Numbered from the stretch's first letter, positions 17,031-25,790 are shown. The stretch is 64,000 nt of DNA from Actinomadura fibrosa (GCF_900659615.1 NZ_CAACUY010000030.1:1-64000); one strand, 5' to 3'. The notes: generated from the sequence alone by a model not told the origin. Translations and numbers: made by a program.

Positions 17031-18031
17031 TTCGCGTCCTCCGTGCGCTTCCGGAGCGGCTCCCACCACGCGCGGTTCTCCGCGTACCAGCGGACGGTCT
17101 CGGCGAGGCCCTCCTCGAACGGCACCTGCGGCGCGTACCCGAGCGCCCGGAGCCGGGCGTCGGACAGCGAGTAGCGGCGGTCGTGGCCCTTGCGGTCCTC
17201 GACGCGCTCGACCCGGTCCCAGCCGGCGCCGAGCGCGTCCAGCAGGCACTGGGTCAGCTCCAGGTTCGTCAGCTCCGCCGTGCCCGCGATGTGGTAGACC
17301 TCACCCGGCTCGCCGCGCTCGGCCGCGACCTGGATGCCGCGGCAGTGGTCGGCCACGTGGATCCAGTCGCGGACGTTCCCGCCGTCGCCGTACAGCGGGA
17401 CGGTCCGCCCGTCCATCAGGTTGGTGACGAACAGCGGGATGACCTTCTCCGGGTACTGGTACGGCCCGTAGTTGTTGCCGCAGCGCGTGATGCTGACCGG
17501 CAGGCCGTGGGTCCGGGCGTACGCGCGGGCGATCATGTCGCCGCCGGCCTTGGCCGCCGAGTACGGCGAGTTGGGGGCGAGCGGGGCGTCCTCGTCCCAG
17601 GACCCCTCGTCCACGCTCCCGTACACCTCGTCCGTGGACACCTGGACGACGCGGGGCGTGCCCGCGTCCAGGCACGCCTGCATCAGCGTCTGGACGCCGA
17701 GGACGTTGGTCCGCACGAACTCGCCCGCGCTGGCGATCGAGCGGTCCACGTGCGACTCGGCCGCGAAGTTCAGCACCACGTCGTGGCCGGGCACGACCTC
17801 GGCGAGCAGCTCCGCGTCGCACACGTCGCCGTGCACGAACGTGAAGCCGCCCTCGGCGGGCTCCAGGTTGGCGAGGTTGCCCGCGTAGGTGAGCTTGTCG
17901 AGGACGGTGACCTCGGCGCCCGCCCAGGACGGGTACGCGCCGACCACCAGCTCGCGCACGTAGTGCGAGCCGATGAACCCGGCGCCGCCGGTGACGAGGA
18001 CCTTGGGGGCGCGGGTCTCGGTGGCGCTCAT
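17027..18031 (-). CDS. rmlB: dTDP-glucose 4,6-dehydratase
   Basis: A 334-residue extended SDR enzyme. The NAD-binding motif is VLVTGGAGFIGSHYVREL (about residues 11-28), the active-site STDEVYGS is at about 137-144 (Asp/Glu used in dehydration) and the catalytic YSAAKAGGD is at about 163-171. NFAAESHVDRSI and GNNYGPYQYPEK are further family signatures. It forms dTDP-4-keto-6-deoxyglucose, the second step to dTDP-rhamnose. The start overlaps the rmlA stop (ATGA) and the stop overlaps the rmlD start (GTGA). Confidence 0.95.
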   Translation of the reverse strand: MSATETRAPKVLVTGGAGFIGSHYVRELVVGAYPSWAGAEVTVLDKLTYAGNLANLEPAEGGFTFVHGDVCDAELLAEVVPGHDVVLNFAAESHVDRSIASAGEFVRTNVLGVQTLMQACLDAGTPRVVQVSTDEVYGSVDEGSWDEDAPLAPNSPYSAAKAGGDMIARAYARTHGLPVSITRCGNNYGPYQYPEKVIPLFVTNLMDGRTVPLYGDGGNVRDWIHVADHCRGIQVAAERGEPGEVYHIAGTAELTNLELTQCLLDALGAGWDRVERVEDRKGHDRRYSLSDARLRALGYAPQVPFEEGLAETVRWYAENRAWWEPLRKRTEDAK

Positions 18032-19095
18032 TTGTTGATCTGCACTTTGCTGTGGTCTCCCAGTACGAGCCGGTGCGCCTTCGGCACCCGGGGGGCGGGC
18101 GTGACCTCCGCCTCGCGGCCGATCAGCGAGCACTCGATGCGCCCGACGCCGTCGATGGACGCGCCGCGCAGCACGATGGAGTACTCGATCTCGCTGTCGA
18201 TGACGGCGCAGTCCTCGTCGATGGAGGTGAACGGGCCGATGTAGGACTCGCGGACGACCGAGCCCGCCCCGATGATCGCCGGGCCGACCACGCGGGACCC
18301 GGCGACCCGGGCGCCCGGCTCCACGACCACCCGGCCGATCAGCTCGCTCACCGCGTCGACCTCGCCCTCCACGCGCGGTTCGACGCCTTCGAGCACGAGC
18401 CGGTTGACCTCCAGCATGTCGGTGACGTTGCCGGTGTCCTTCCAGTAGCCGCTGATCACCGTGGAGTCGACCCGGTGCCCCGCGTCGATCAGCCACTGGA
18501 TCGCGTCGGTGATCTCCAGCTCGTTGCGGCGGGACGGCTTCAGCTCCGCGACGGCCGCGTGCACCGCCGGGCTGAACAGGTACACGCCGACGAGCGCGAG
18601 GTCGCTCTTCGGGAACTCCGGCTTCTCCTCCAGCGCGACGACGCGGCCGTCGCCGTCCAGCTCCGCGACGCCGAACGCGCGCGGGTCCGACACCTTCGTC
18701 AGCATGATCTGGGCCTGCGGCCGCTCCGCCCGGAACCGCTCGACCAGGCCGTCGATGCCGCCGACGACGAAGTTGTCGCCCAGGTACATGACGAAGTCGT
18801 CGTCGCCGAGGTACTCGCGGGCGATCAGCACGGCGTGGGCGAGGCCGCGCGGCGCGTCCTGCGGGAGGTATGTCACGTCGAGGCCGAACGCCGACCCGTC
18901 GCCGACGGCCCGGCGGATCTCGGGGGCGGTGTCGCCCACGACGATGCCGACCTCGCGGATCCCCGCGTCCCGGATCGCCTCCAGCCCGTAGAACAGCACC
19001 GGCTTGTTCGCGACCGGCACGAGCTGCTTCGCCGACGTGTGCGTGATCGGCCGGAGCCGGGACCCGGCGCCGCCCGCGAGGACGAGGGCCTTCAC
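18028..19095 (-). CDS. rmlA: Glucose-1-phosphate thymidylyltransferase (long form)
   Basis: A 355-residue nucleotidyltransferase that makes dTDP-glucose from dTTP and glucose-1-phosphate. The signature LAGGAGSRLRPITHTSAKQL (residues 5-24) and the sugar-binding VALEEKPEFPKSDLALVGVY are present. Unlike the short RmlA of about 290 residues, it carries a left-handed beta-helix tail at about 245-345 (VVVEPGARVAGSRVVGPAII), as in the long RmlA-like enzymes of antibiotic and capsule clusters. The GTG start follows GGGGGCC. It is first of the tightly overlapped rmlA-rmlB-rmlD unit, downstream of cysN. Confidence 0.93.
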   Translation of the reverse strand: MKALVLAGGAGSRLRPITHTSAKQLVPVANKPVLFYGLEAIRDAGIREVGIVVGDTAPEIRRAVGDGSAFGLDVTYLPQDAPRGLAHAVLIAREYLGDDDFVMYLGDNFVVGGIDGLVERFRAERPQAQIMLTKVSDPRAFGVAELDGDGRVVALEEKPEFPKSDLALVGVYLFSPAVHAAVAELKPSRRNELEITDAIQWLIDAGHRVDSTVISGYWKDTGNVTDMLEVNRLVLEGVEPRVEGEVDAVSELIGRVVVEPGARVAGSRVVGPAIIGAGSVVRESYIGPFTSIDEDCAVIDSEIEYSIVLRGASIDGVGRIECSLIGREAEVTPAPRVPKAHRLVLGDHSKVQINK

Positions 19096-19151
19096 AGGGC
19101 CCCCGGAATGCTCTGACCAGGGTGGACGCGGTGGTTCAAGGGGACTCCAGG

Positions 19152-19198
19152 GGGTGCCGGTGCTGCCGGGGGATCGACTCCCGACATTACCGGCACCC
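19152..19198. other. Long inverted repeat between cysN and rmlA
   Basis: A perfect 10-bp inverted repeat (19152-19161 with 19189-19198) encloses 27 nt that contain a smaller G/C stem. It lies in the 197-nt gap after the cysN stop and before the rmlA start. It could end cysN transcription, act in the rmlA leader, or be an operator. There is no U-tract. Confidence 0.4.
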
Positions 19199-19292
19199 GC
19201 TCGCAGCGGAGTCCAGCTCGGCCGGCACCGGCCCGCCCCGTCCGGCAGTGGCCGGTTCCGCCGGCGGGACGGCGGCGGTGCCGCTCGGTCCG

Positions 19293-20609
19293 CTAGCGCG
19301 CGCCCGTGATCATCCCGGCGCCGACGGTGTTGTTCGTCGCCTCGTCGATGAGGATGAACCCGCCGGTGAGCCGGTTGCGGCCGTAGTCGTCGACGAACAG
19401 CGGCTGCGTGACCCGCAGCGAGACCCGGCCGATCTCGTTCAGCCCGAGCGAGGCGGCCTCCTCGTCGCGGTGCAGGGTGTTGACGTCCAGCCGGTAGTGC
19501 AGGTCCTTCACCATCGCCTTGGCGGTCCGCGTCGTGTGCTTGATCACCAGCTTGGTGCGCGGGGCCAGCGTCCGGTCCGGGGTCATCCAGCACACCATCG
19601 CGTCGAGGTCCTGGGCGGCCTCGGGCCGGTTGTGCGGACGGGCGATCATGTCGCCGCGGGAGATGTCGATGTCGTCCGCCAGCCGGAGCGTGACCGACAT
19701 CGGCGGGAACGCCTCCCCCACCGGCCCGTGCGGCCCGTCGATCGCGGTGATCGTCGTCGTCAGCCCGGACGGCAGGTGCACCACCTCGTCGCCCGGCTTC
19801 AGCACTCCGCCCGCGACCTGCCCCGCGTAGCCGCGGTAGTCGTGCAGCTCCGGGTCGGTGGAGGCGTGCGGCCGGATCACGTACTGCACCGGGAACCGCA
19901 CGTCGATCAGGTTGCGGTCGGACGCGATGTGGACGTGCTCCAGGTGGTGCAGCAGCGACGAGCCCTCGTACCAGGGCATGTTCACGCTCCGCTCGACGAC
20001 GTTGTCGCCGTGCAGCGCCGAGATCGGGACGAAGGTGAGGTCGGTCACCTCCAGCTTGGAAGCGAACGCCGTGAACTCGTCCACGATCTGCTCGTACGCG
20101 GCCCGCTCGTAGCCGACCAGGTCCATCTTGTTGACCGCCACCACCAGGTGCGGGACCTGGAGCAGCGTCGTCAGGAACGCGTGCCGCCGGGACTGCTCCA
20201 GGATGCCCTTGCGCGCGTCCACCAGGATGATCGCCAGGTCGGCGGTGGACGCCCCGGTCACCATGTTGCGCGTGTACTGGATGTGGCCGGGGGTGTCGGC
20301 GATGATGAACTTGCGCCGCGGCGTCGCGAAGTAGCGGTAGGCCACGTCGATCGTGATGCCCTGCTCCCGCTCGGCCCGCAGGCCGTCGGTCAGCAGCGCC
20401 AGGTTCGTGTACTCCTCGCCGCGGTCGGCGCTCGTCCGCTCCACCGACTCCAGCTGGTCCTCGAAGATCGACTTCGAGTCGTACAGCAGCCGCCCGATCA
20501 GCGTCGACTTGCCGTCGTCGACGCTCCCGGCGGTGGCGAACCGCAGGATGTCCATCTGGTGCGCCGCGCGCGCGGGGTTCGCGGCCGGCGTCTCCTCGGG
20601 GGCGGCCAT
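19293..20609 (-). CDS. cysN: Sulfate adenylyltransferase large (GTPase) subunit
   Basis: A 438-residue EF-Tu-like GTPase that powers ATP sulfurylase. G1 is AGSVDDGKST (about 27-36), the G3 DTPGH is at 105-109 and the G4 NKMD is at 160-163. The protein ends after the beta-barrel domains (NNTVGAGMITGAR), so there is no fused APS kinase as in CysNC proteins. The start codon overlaps the cysD stop by one base (TGATG), the usual cysD-cysN coupling. With CysD it forms APS from sulfate and ATP. Being in a polysaccharide locus with a sulfotransferase suggests it supplies PAPS for sulfation as well as, or instead of, assimilation. Confidence 0.94.
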   Translation of the reverse strand: MAAPEETPAANPARAAHQMDILRFATAGSVDDGKSTLIGRLLYDSKSIFEDQLESVERTSADRGEEYTNLALLTDGLRAEREQGITIDVAYRYFATPRRKFIIADTPGHIQYTRNMVTGASTADLAIILVDARKGILEQSRRHAFLTTLLQVPHLVVAVNKMDLVGYERAAYEQIVDEFTAFASKLEVTDLTFVPISALHGDNVVERSVNMPWYEGSSLLHHLEHVHIASDRNLIDVRFPVQYVIRPHASTDPELHDYRGYAGQVAGGVLKPGDEVVHLPSGLTTTITAIDGPHGPVGEAFPPMSVTLRLADDIDISRGDMIARPHNRPEAAQDLDAMVCWMTPDRTLAPRTKLVIKHTTRTAKAMVKDLHYRLDVNTLHRDEEAASLGLNEIGRVSLRVTQPLFVDDYGRNRLTGGFILIDEATNNTVGAGMITGAR

Positions 20610-21523
20610 CAGAAGTAGCCCTCCTTCTTGCGGTCCTCCATGGCGGCCTCGCTGGCCCGGTCGTCGGCGCGGGTCTGCCCCCGCTCGGTGATCCGCGTCG
20701 CCGCGATCTCCTCGATCACCTGCTCCAGCGTCGCCGCGGACGACTTGACCGCGCCCGTGCAGGACGCGTCCCCGACCGTCCGGTACCGCACCGTCGCCTC
20801 GAAGGCGGGCTCGTCGTCGCCCCGGTTCGCGTACGGCAGGTCGGCCAGCAGCATCCCGTCCCGCTCGAACACCCTCCGGGTGTGCGCGAAGTAGATCGGC
20901 GGGAGCTCCAGCTCCTCGCGCCGGACGTAGTCCCAGATGTCCAGCTCCGTCCAGTTGGACAGGGGGAACACCCGCACGTGCTCGCCGCGCGTGATCCGGG
21001 TGTTGTACAGGTTCCACAGCTCGGGCCGCTGGTTCTTCGGGTCCCACTGGCCGAACTCGTCGCGGAAGGACACCACCCGCTCCTTGGCGCGGGCCTTCTC
21101 CTCGTCGCGCCGGGCCCCGCCGAACGCCGCGTCGAACCCGTGCTCCTCGATCGCGTCCAGCAGCGTGGTCGTCTGGAGGCGGTTGCGGGACGCGCGGCGG
21201 CCCTTCTCCTCCACCACGCGGCCGCTGTCGATCGAGTCCTGGACGGACGCGACCACCAGCCGCACCCCGAGCTCGGCGACCCGCCGGTCGCGGTACTCGA
21301 TCACCTCGGGGAAGTTGTGGCCGGTGTCGACGTGCATCACCGGGAACGGGATCGGGGCGGGCGCGAACGCCTTCTGGGCGAGGCGCAGCATCACGATGCT
21401 GTCCTTGCCGCCCGAGAACAGCAGCACCGGCCGCTCGAACTCGGCCGCCACCTCCCGGATGATATGGATCGACTCCGATTCGAGGACGTCTAGCTGCGAC
21501 AGCAGGTAATCACAACGCTGCAT
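20609..21523 (-). CDS. cysD: Sulfate adenylyltransferase small subunit
   Basis: A 304-residue PP-loop enzyme that adenylates sulfate to APS. The PP motif is FSGGKDSIVMLRLAQKAF (about 36-53), followed by HVDTGHNFPEVIEYRD (about 69-84), GGARRDEEKARAKER and the SNWTELDIWDYV signature. The C-terminus ends in KKEGYF as is typical. The ATG start follows GGAGAGAG. It lies 119 nt downstream of cysQ on the same strand and is coupled to cysN. Confidence 0.95.
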   Translation of the reverse strand: MQRCDYLLSQLDVLESESIHIIREVAAEFERPVLLFSGGKDSIVMLRLAQKAFAPAPIPFPVMHVDTGHNFPEVIEYRDRRVAELGVRLVVASVQDSIDSGRVVEEKGRRASRNRLQTTTLLDAIEEHGFDAAFGGARRDEEKARAKERVVSFRDEFGQWDPKNQRPELWNLYNTRITRGEHVRVFPLSNWTELDIWDYVRREELELPPIYFAHTRRVFERDGMLLADLPYANRGDDEPAFEATVRYRTVGDASCTGAVKSSAATLEQVIEEIAATRITERGQTRADDRASEAAMEDRKKEGYF

Positions 21524-21642
21524 GGTCTGGGACTCTCTCCACGCTGGTTCGGCAGATGTACCGGTGGCAGGGACGGGCGGCGCCTTCCACCGGTCTGGAA
21601 CGTCGGCTCACCGGGTTCTCATCCCGCCCGGTCGGGGCCGGG

Positions 21643-22647
21643 TCATTCCGGCGGTACGGCGCCCACGTCCCGGATGCCGGTCAGCAGCGTCGGTGCCGAC
21701 ACGGGATGGCACACCAGGATATCCGGCAGGAGGGGGTCCTTCCGGTTGTAGGCGAGCGGCGCTCCATCGATCCGCGAGGCGTGGGCCCCGGCGGCGAGCG
21801 CCACCGCGGCGGGCGCGGCCGAGTCCCACTCGTACTGGCCGCCCGCGTGGACGTAGGCGTCGACCTCGCCGAGCAGCACCGCGGAGATCTTCGCGCCCGC
21901 CGACCCGATCGGCACCAGCTCGACGTCGACGCCCCGGCCCGCTTCCCCGGAACCGCCCGGGCCGCCCGGGCCGTCCGCGCCGCCGCCCGAGCCGCCGCCC
22001 GCGCCGAGGCGCTCGGCCATCAGCCGGACGAACTCCGGCGGCCGCGTCCGGCTCACCGCGATGCGCAGCTTCCCCGCGTCGGGCGCCGGGACGTGCAGCG
22101 GCACCTCGCGCGGCTGGTCCGGCCCGGAGGTCACCGGGTCCGGCTCACCCGCCTCGCCGCGGACGAGCAGCGCCCCGCCCGCCGCGGACGTCCGGAGCAC
22201 CAGCCCCTGCGCCGGGAGCGCCACGGCGCCGGCGGCCAGCCGGCCGCCGCCGTCCGGCAGCCGCTCCCACAGCGCCACGTGGACGGCCCAGTCGCGGCGG
22301 CCCTCCTCGGAGAACTCGCGGGTCCCGTCCAGCGGGTCGACGATCCACACGCGCCCGGCGGTGAGCCGCTCGGCGTCGGCGGTGTTGCCGGTCGGGGCCC
22401 GGTCGGCGCCGCGGGCGCGCTTGCCCGCCGCCGCGGAGCGGCCTTCTTCGGAGAGGACGGCGTCGCCCGGACAGCGCTCCGCCAGCGCCGCCATGAGGTA
22501 CTCGTGCGCCCGCAGGTCGCCGGTGTCCTTCAGGGCCCGCGCGTCGGCGAACCCCACCTCGTCACGAACGCCCAGCAGCAGGCGCCCCGCCGCGCCGGCG
22601 AGCTCGCCCGCCAGCGCGTGGTCGTCCGCCACCGCTCTCTCCGTCAT
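21643..22647 (-). CDS. cysQ: 3'(2'),5'-bisphosphate nucleotidase (PAP phosphatase)
   Basis: A 334-residue member of the inositol-monophosphatase/FIG superfamily. Metal-binding motifs are SEEG (66-69), DPLDGT (104-109) and YEWDSAAP (about 287-294). CysQ hydrolyses 3'-phosphoadenosine 5'-phosphate, the inhibitory product of sulfotransferases, and thereby controls PAPS pools. A Gly-rich stretch of about 25 residues (about 220-245) interrupts the C-terminal lobe and is probably a flexible loop. I chose the ATG at 22647, preceded by CAGGA, over an upstream in-frame start. Its position ahead of cysD-cysN fits a sulfation module. Confidence 0.88.
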   Translation of the reverse strand: MTERAVADDHALAGELAGAAGRLLLGVRDEVGFADARALKDTGDLRAHEYLMAALAERCPGDAVLSEEGRSAAAGKRARGADRAPTGNTADAERLTAGRVWIVDPLDGTREFSEEGRRDWAVHVALWERLPDGGGRLAAGAVALPAQGLVLRTSAAGGALLVRGEAGEPDPVTSGPDQPREVPLHVPAPDAGKLRIAVSRTRPPEFVRLMAERLGAGGGSGGGADGPGGPGGSGEAGRGVDVELVPIGSAGAKISAVLLGEVDAYVHAGGQYEWDSAAPAAVALAAGAHASRIDGAPLAYNRKDPLLPDILVCHPVSAPTLLTGIRDVGAVPPE

Positions 22648-22785
22648 GTCCTGATCACATTCCCGACTCGGCTGGTCTGCTCGGTCTACATTCTCATGCC
22701 TGGCCGATGCCGGCCCATGCCGGGTGACGAAGACCACGGGAGGATCGCCCGGCTCCGCCGGGGGTCCGCGGGTGTCAGTACGCGG

Positions 22786-24261
22786 TCAGTACGCGCCGGA
22801 GCCGCGGAAGACGGCGGACCACGTCTTCCACATGATCTGGAGGTCGAGCGCCAGCGACCAGTTGTCCACGTACCGCAGGTCGAGCCGGACCGACTCCTCC
22901 CACGTCAGGTCGGACCGGCCGCTCACCTGCCAGAGCCCCGTCAGGCCCGGCTTCACGACCAGCCTGCGGTAGACGTCGCCGCCGTACTGCGCGACCTCCT
23001 CCGGCAGCGGCGGCCGCGGCCCGACCAGCGACATGTCGCCGCGCACGACGTTGAACAGCTGCGGCAGCTCGTCCAGCGAGTAGCGGCGCAGCCAGCGCCC
23101 GACCCGGGTGACCCGCGGGTCCTCCCGGATCTTGAAGAGCGCGCCGTCGGTCTCGTTGCGCTCCAGCAGCGCCTTCTTGCGGGCCTCCGCGTCCCGCACC
23201 ATCGTGCGGAACTTGTAGACGGTGAACTCGCGGCCGCCGCGCCCCACGCGGACCTGCCGGAACATCACCGGGCCCGCGCTCGTCGCCTTGATCAGCACCG
23301 CGACGACCGCCAGCAGCGGGCTCAGCAGCACCAGCCCGGCCAGCGCGGCCGTCCGGTCGAACAGCCCCTTGAGGATCTTGCGGCCGCCGTCGAGCTCCGG
23401 GTGCTCCACGTGCAGCAGCGGCAGCCCCGACACCGGCCGGATCGAGATGCGCGGGCCCGTCACGTCCATGAGCGCGGGCGCGACCACGAGCTCGACGTCG
23501 TCGCGCTCGATCTGCCACGCCAGCCGCCGCAGCGCCACCCCGTCCATCTCCGGGCAGGCGAGCACGGCGACCGAGTCGGCGCCGATCCGGTCGGCGACCG
23601 CCGCGGCCTGGCTGAAGTCGCCCAGCACCGGGACGCCCTCGACCTCGGCGACCGCGTCGTCGCCCGCCGCCAGCGCGGGCGGGAGGCACACCGCCGCGAT
23701 GTCCATCCCGTGGTAGCGCTTCTGCCGCAGCAGCCGGATCAGGTCGGCGACGGACGTGCGGTGGCCCACCGCGACCACCCGCCGCATGCACTCCCCGTTC
23801 CACCGCTTGCGGTGCAGCCACTTGCGCAGCCGGTAGCGGGCGACGAGGTCGAGGAACGTGCCGAGCGGCATCGCCATCACGACGTAGCCGCGCGCCACCT
23901 CCGTCTTCGTGGCGTAGGCGAGGATCGCGAGCGAGGCCATGAAGATGAACCCCGCGCGCAGGACCCGGTGGAACTCCTCGTAGCCGACGCCGATGTAGCG
24001 CGGCTGGTACGCCCGGCACAGCATCAGCACGGGCAGCCACAGCACCGGCAGCGCCACCGTCAGCACCACGTACGGCACGGTCGGGTCGTTCGGGACGCCC
24101 GGGAAGCGCAGCACGAAGGCGATCACGCCGGCGGCGAGCATGCTGAAGAAGTCGAGCCCGCCCGCGAGCCGGCGGTACCATCCGCTCCAGTTCTGGGACG
24201 GGGAGCGGCCCGGTTCGGGGCGGATCGATGACTCGGTGAGAACCTTGTCAACGACGGCCAT
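22786..24261 (-). CDS. Polyprenyl-phosphate sugar-1-phosphate transferase (WbaP/EPS priming enzyme)
   Basis: A 491-residue exopolysaccharide polyprenyl glycosylphosphotransferase. The N-terminal part has four membrane helices (residues about 33-150) and a nucleotide-binding-like domain at about 160-285. The C-terminal bacterial sugar transferase domain begins at about 305 with a membrane hairpin (AALAGLVLLSPLLAVVAVL), then KFRTM, SLDELPQLFNVVRGDMSLVG (catalytic Asp-Glu and PRP region) and PGLTGLWQVSGRS. It starts polymer synthesis by loading the first sugar phosphate onto undecaprenyl phosphate. The ATG follows TGAGGG. It heads the - strand run of cysQ, cysDN and rmlABD, and its upstream region holds two interleaved inverted repeats. 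Confidence 0.93.
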   Translation of the reverse strand: MAVVDKVLTESSIRPEPGRSPSQNWSGWYRRLAGGLDFFSMLAAGVIAFVLRFPGVPNDPTVPYVVLTVALPVLWLPVLMLCRAYQPRYIGVGYEEFHRVLRAGFIFMASLAILAYATKTEVARGYVVMAMPLGTFLDLVARYRLRKWLHRKRWNGECMRRVVAVGHRTSVADLIRLLRQKRYHGMDIAAVCLPPALAAGDDAVAEVEGVPVLGDFSQAAAVADRIGADSVAVLACPEMDGVALRRLAWQIERDDVELVVAPALMDVTGPRISIRPVSGLPLLHVEHPELDGGRKILKGLFDRTAALAGLVLLSPLLAVVAVLIKATSAGPVMFRQVRVGRGGREFTVYKFRTMVRDAEARKKALLERNETDGALFKIREDPRVTRVGRWLRRYSLDELPQLFNVVRGDMSLVGPRPPLPEEVAQYGGDVYRRLVVKPGLTGLWQVSGRSDLTWEESVRLDLRYVDNWSLALDLQIMWKTWSAVFRGSGAY

Positions 24262-24333
24262 ACGCCCTCACCAATCCCTGTAACGCGTGCCCCGGAAAGC
24301 TCGATCCACCACGAAGACGGCTGAACGGTGCCT

Positions 24334-24365
24334 GAGGTTCACAAACATCCTGAACCTCGTTTGTG
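24334..24365. promoter_or_regulatory. Two interleaved inverted repeats upstream of the priming transferase
   Basis: GAGGTTCA (24334-24341) pairs perfectly with TGAACCTC (24351-24358), and CACAAAC (24340-24346) pairs perfectly with GTTTGTG (24359-24365). The arms are interleaved. In RNA this could be an H-type pseudoknot in the leader of the gene starting at 24261. In DNA it could be two overlapping operators. The surroundings are unusually AT-rich for this genome. Confidence 0.55.
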
Positions 24366-24469
24366 ATGCATCCTACGAGCGCCGCCCACGGTTCGCGCGC
24401 CTGAGAGTCACATCACGGCAACGCCATGATGCCCTTCCTCCGGCGGCGGCGTCCGGCCGATGCGGCGGC

Positions 24470-25045
24470 TCAGGTGGCGTGGTAGGTGTTCTGCGCCGCG
24501 GCGAGTCCGCCGGCGATGACCGCCTCGACCGCGTCCGCGGCCCGCTCGACCTCCAGATCGAGGTCCTTGCGCTCGGCGGCGGAGAAGTCCTTCAGGACGA
24601 ACGCGGCCGCGTCCATCCGTCCCGGCGGGCGGCCCACGCCGAACCGGACCCGCAGGTACTCCCTGTCGCCCAGCGACTTGGTGATCGACCGCAGGCCGTT
24701 GTGGCCGTTGTCACCGCCGCCCTGCTTGAGCCGCACCGCCCCGAACGGGATGTCCAGCTCGTCGTGGACGACGATGAGCCGCTCGACGGGCGCCTTGTAG
24801 AAGTCGCGCAGCGCCTTCACCGGGCCGCCCGACTCGTTCATGTACGTGCGGGGCTTCGCCAGCACGGCGCGCGCGCCCGCCAGCCGCCCCTCCAGGACGT
24901 CCGAGCGGGACCGGTGCGACTTGAACCTCCCGCCGGCCCGGGCCGCGAGGACGTCGAGCACCATGAAGCCCGCGTTGTGCCGGTTGCCGGCGTACGACGG
25001 GCCGGGGTTGCCGAGACCGACCACGAGCCAGAGGTCCGTGCTCAC
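24470..25045 (-). CDS. pth: Peptidyl-tRNA hydrolase
   Basis: A 191-residue Pth, which recycles peptidyl-tRNA by cleaving the ester bond. Family signatures are [20 protein letters not shown] (about residues 7-26, catalytic His in RHNAG), [13 protein letters not shown] and [18 protein letters not shown] with the catalytic Asp. The GTG at 25045 has GGAGGAG six bases upstream, so the nine-codon longer frame is rejected. It follows rplY on the same strand but is separated from it by a strong hairpin. The rplY-pth neighbourhood is conserved in actinobacteria. Confidence 0.95.
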   Translation of the reverse strand: MSTDLWLVVGLGNPGPSYAGNRHNAGFMVLDVLAARAGGRFKSHRSRSDVLEGRLAGARAVLAKPRTYMNESGGPVKALRDFYKAPVERLIVVHDELDIPFGAVRLKQGGGDNGHNGLRSITKSLGDREYLRVRFGVGRPPGRMDAAAFVLKDFSAAERKDLDLEVERAADAVEAVIAGGLAAAQNTYHAT

Positions 25046-25094
25046 CAGAACTCCTCCATCGACACCGGCCACCCTGTCGGCGGCCCTTCACGGG

Positions 25095-25130
25095 AACGGC
25101 CCCCGCCGGTGCGCGCACCTGCGGGGGCCG
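25095..25130 (-). terminator. Strong hairpin between rplY and pth
   Basis: An 11-bp perfect stem (25095-25105 with 25120-25130) encloses a palindromic GGTG/CACC inner stem. It lies downstream of the rplY stop and 50 nt upstream of the pth start. There is no U-tract, so it could end or attenuate transcription or stabilise rplY mRNA. Confidence 0.65.
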
Positions 25131-25163
25131 TGGAGAACCGTGCGGCCGTCCGGGCCGCGGCGG

Positions 25164-25790
25164 TCACTCGCCGGCGGGCTCGCCCTCGCCCTCGGCGGAC
25201 TCGCCCTCGGCCTGCTCGCCCTCGGCGGCGTCGTCGGCGGGCTCGGTGGAGACGGTCGCGTCGACGATCTGCGCGATCAGCGTCTCCTCGTCGGCGGCGA
25301 GCGTCGTGCCCGACGGCAGCTTCAGGTCCTTCGCGAGCACCTGGCTGTCGATCTCCAGCCCGCTGATGTCGAGGTCGACGGACTCGGGGATGTGGGTGGC
25401 CTCGGCCTCGATCGAGATCTGCACCTCGGTCTGGACGAGCCGGCCGCCCGCGACCACGTCGCCGACGATGTTCACGGGCAGGTCGACGGTGACCTTCTCG
25501 CCGCGCTTCACCAGCAGCAGGTCGACGTGCTCCAGGAAGCCCTTGATCGGGTCGCGCTGCACGTCCTTCGGCAGCGCCAGCGACGCGCCGCCGCCGAGCC
25601 CGTCGATGGTGAGCAGCACGTTGGGGGTCTTGAGCGCGAGCATCAGCTCGTGGCCGGGCAGCGAGATGTGCTGGGGGTCGGTGCCGTGGCCGTAGAGGAC
25701 GGCGGGCACCTTGCCGGCCCGGCGGGTGCGCCGCGCGGCACCCTTACCGAACTCGGTGCGCGGCTCGGCGGCGATGCGTACCTCGGACAC
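25164..25790 (-). CDS. rplY: Ribosomal protein bL25, CTC/TL5 form
   Basis: A 208-residue 5S rRNA-binding ribosomal protein of the long CTC type. The L25 domain is at about 1-92 (RTEFGKGAARRTRRAGKVPA and LPGHELMLAL) and the C-terminal TL5 beta domain is at about 95-185. A Glu/Gly/Ala-rich acidic tail ends the protein (last 25 residues). The GTG at 25790 is preceded by GAGGAG. It sits between prs and pth as in mycobacteria. Confidence 0.94.
   Translation of the reverse strand: MSEVRIAAEPRTEFGKGAARRTRRAGKVPAVLYGHGTDPQHISLPGHELMLALKTPNVLLTIDGLGGGASLALPKDVQRDPIKGFLEHVDLLLVKRGEKVTVDLPVNIVGDVVAGGRLVQTEVQISIEAEATHIPESVDLDISGLEIDSQVLAKDLKLPSGTTLAADEETLIAQIVDATVSTEPADDAAEGEQAEGESAEGEGEPAGE

Noticed and set aside
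4351..24261. Mobile element or phage insertion explaining the exopolysaccharide locus
   Set aside because: No transposase, integrase, flanking repeats or tRNA-adjacent attachment site is visible; the tRNA-Gln is 5 kb away inside conserved housekeeping genes.
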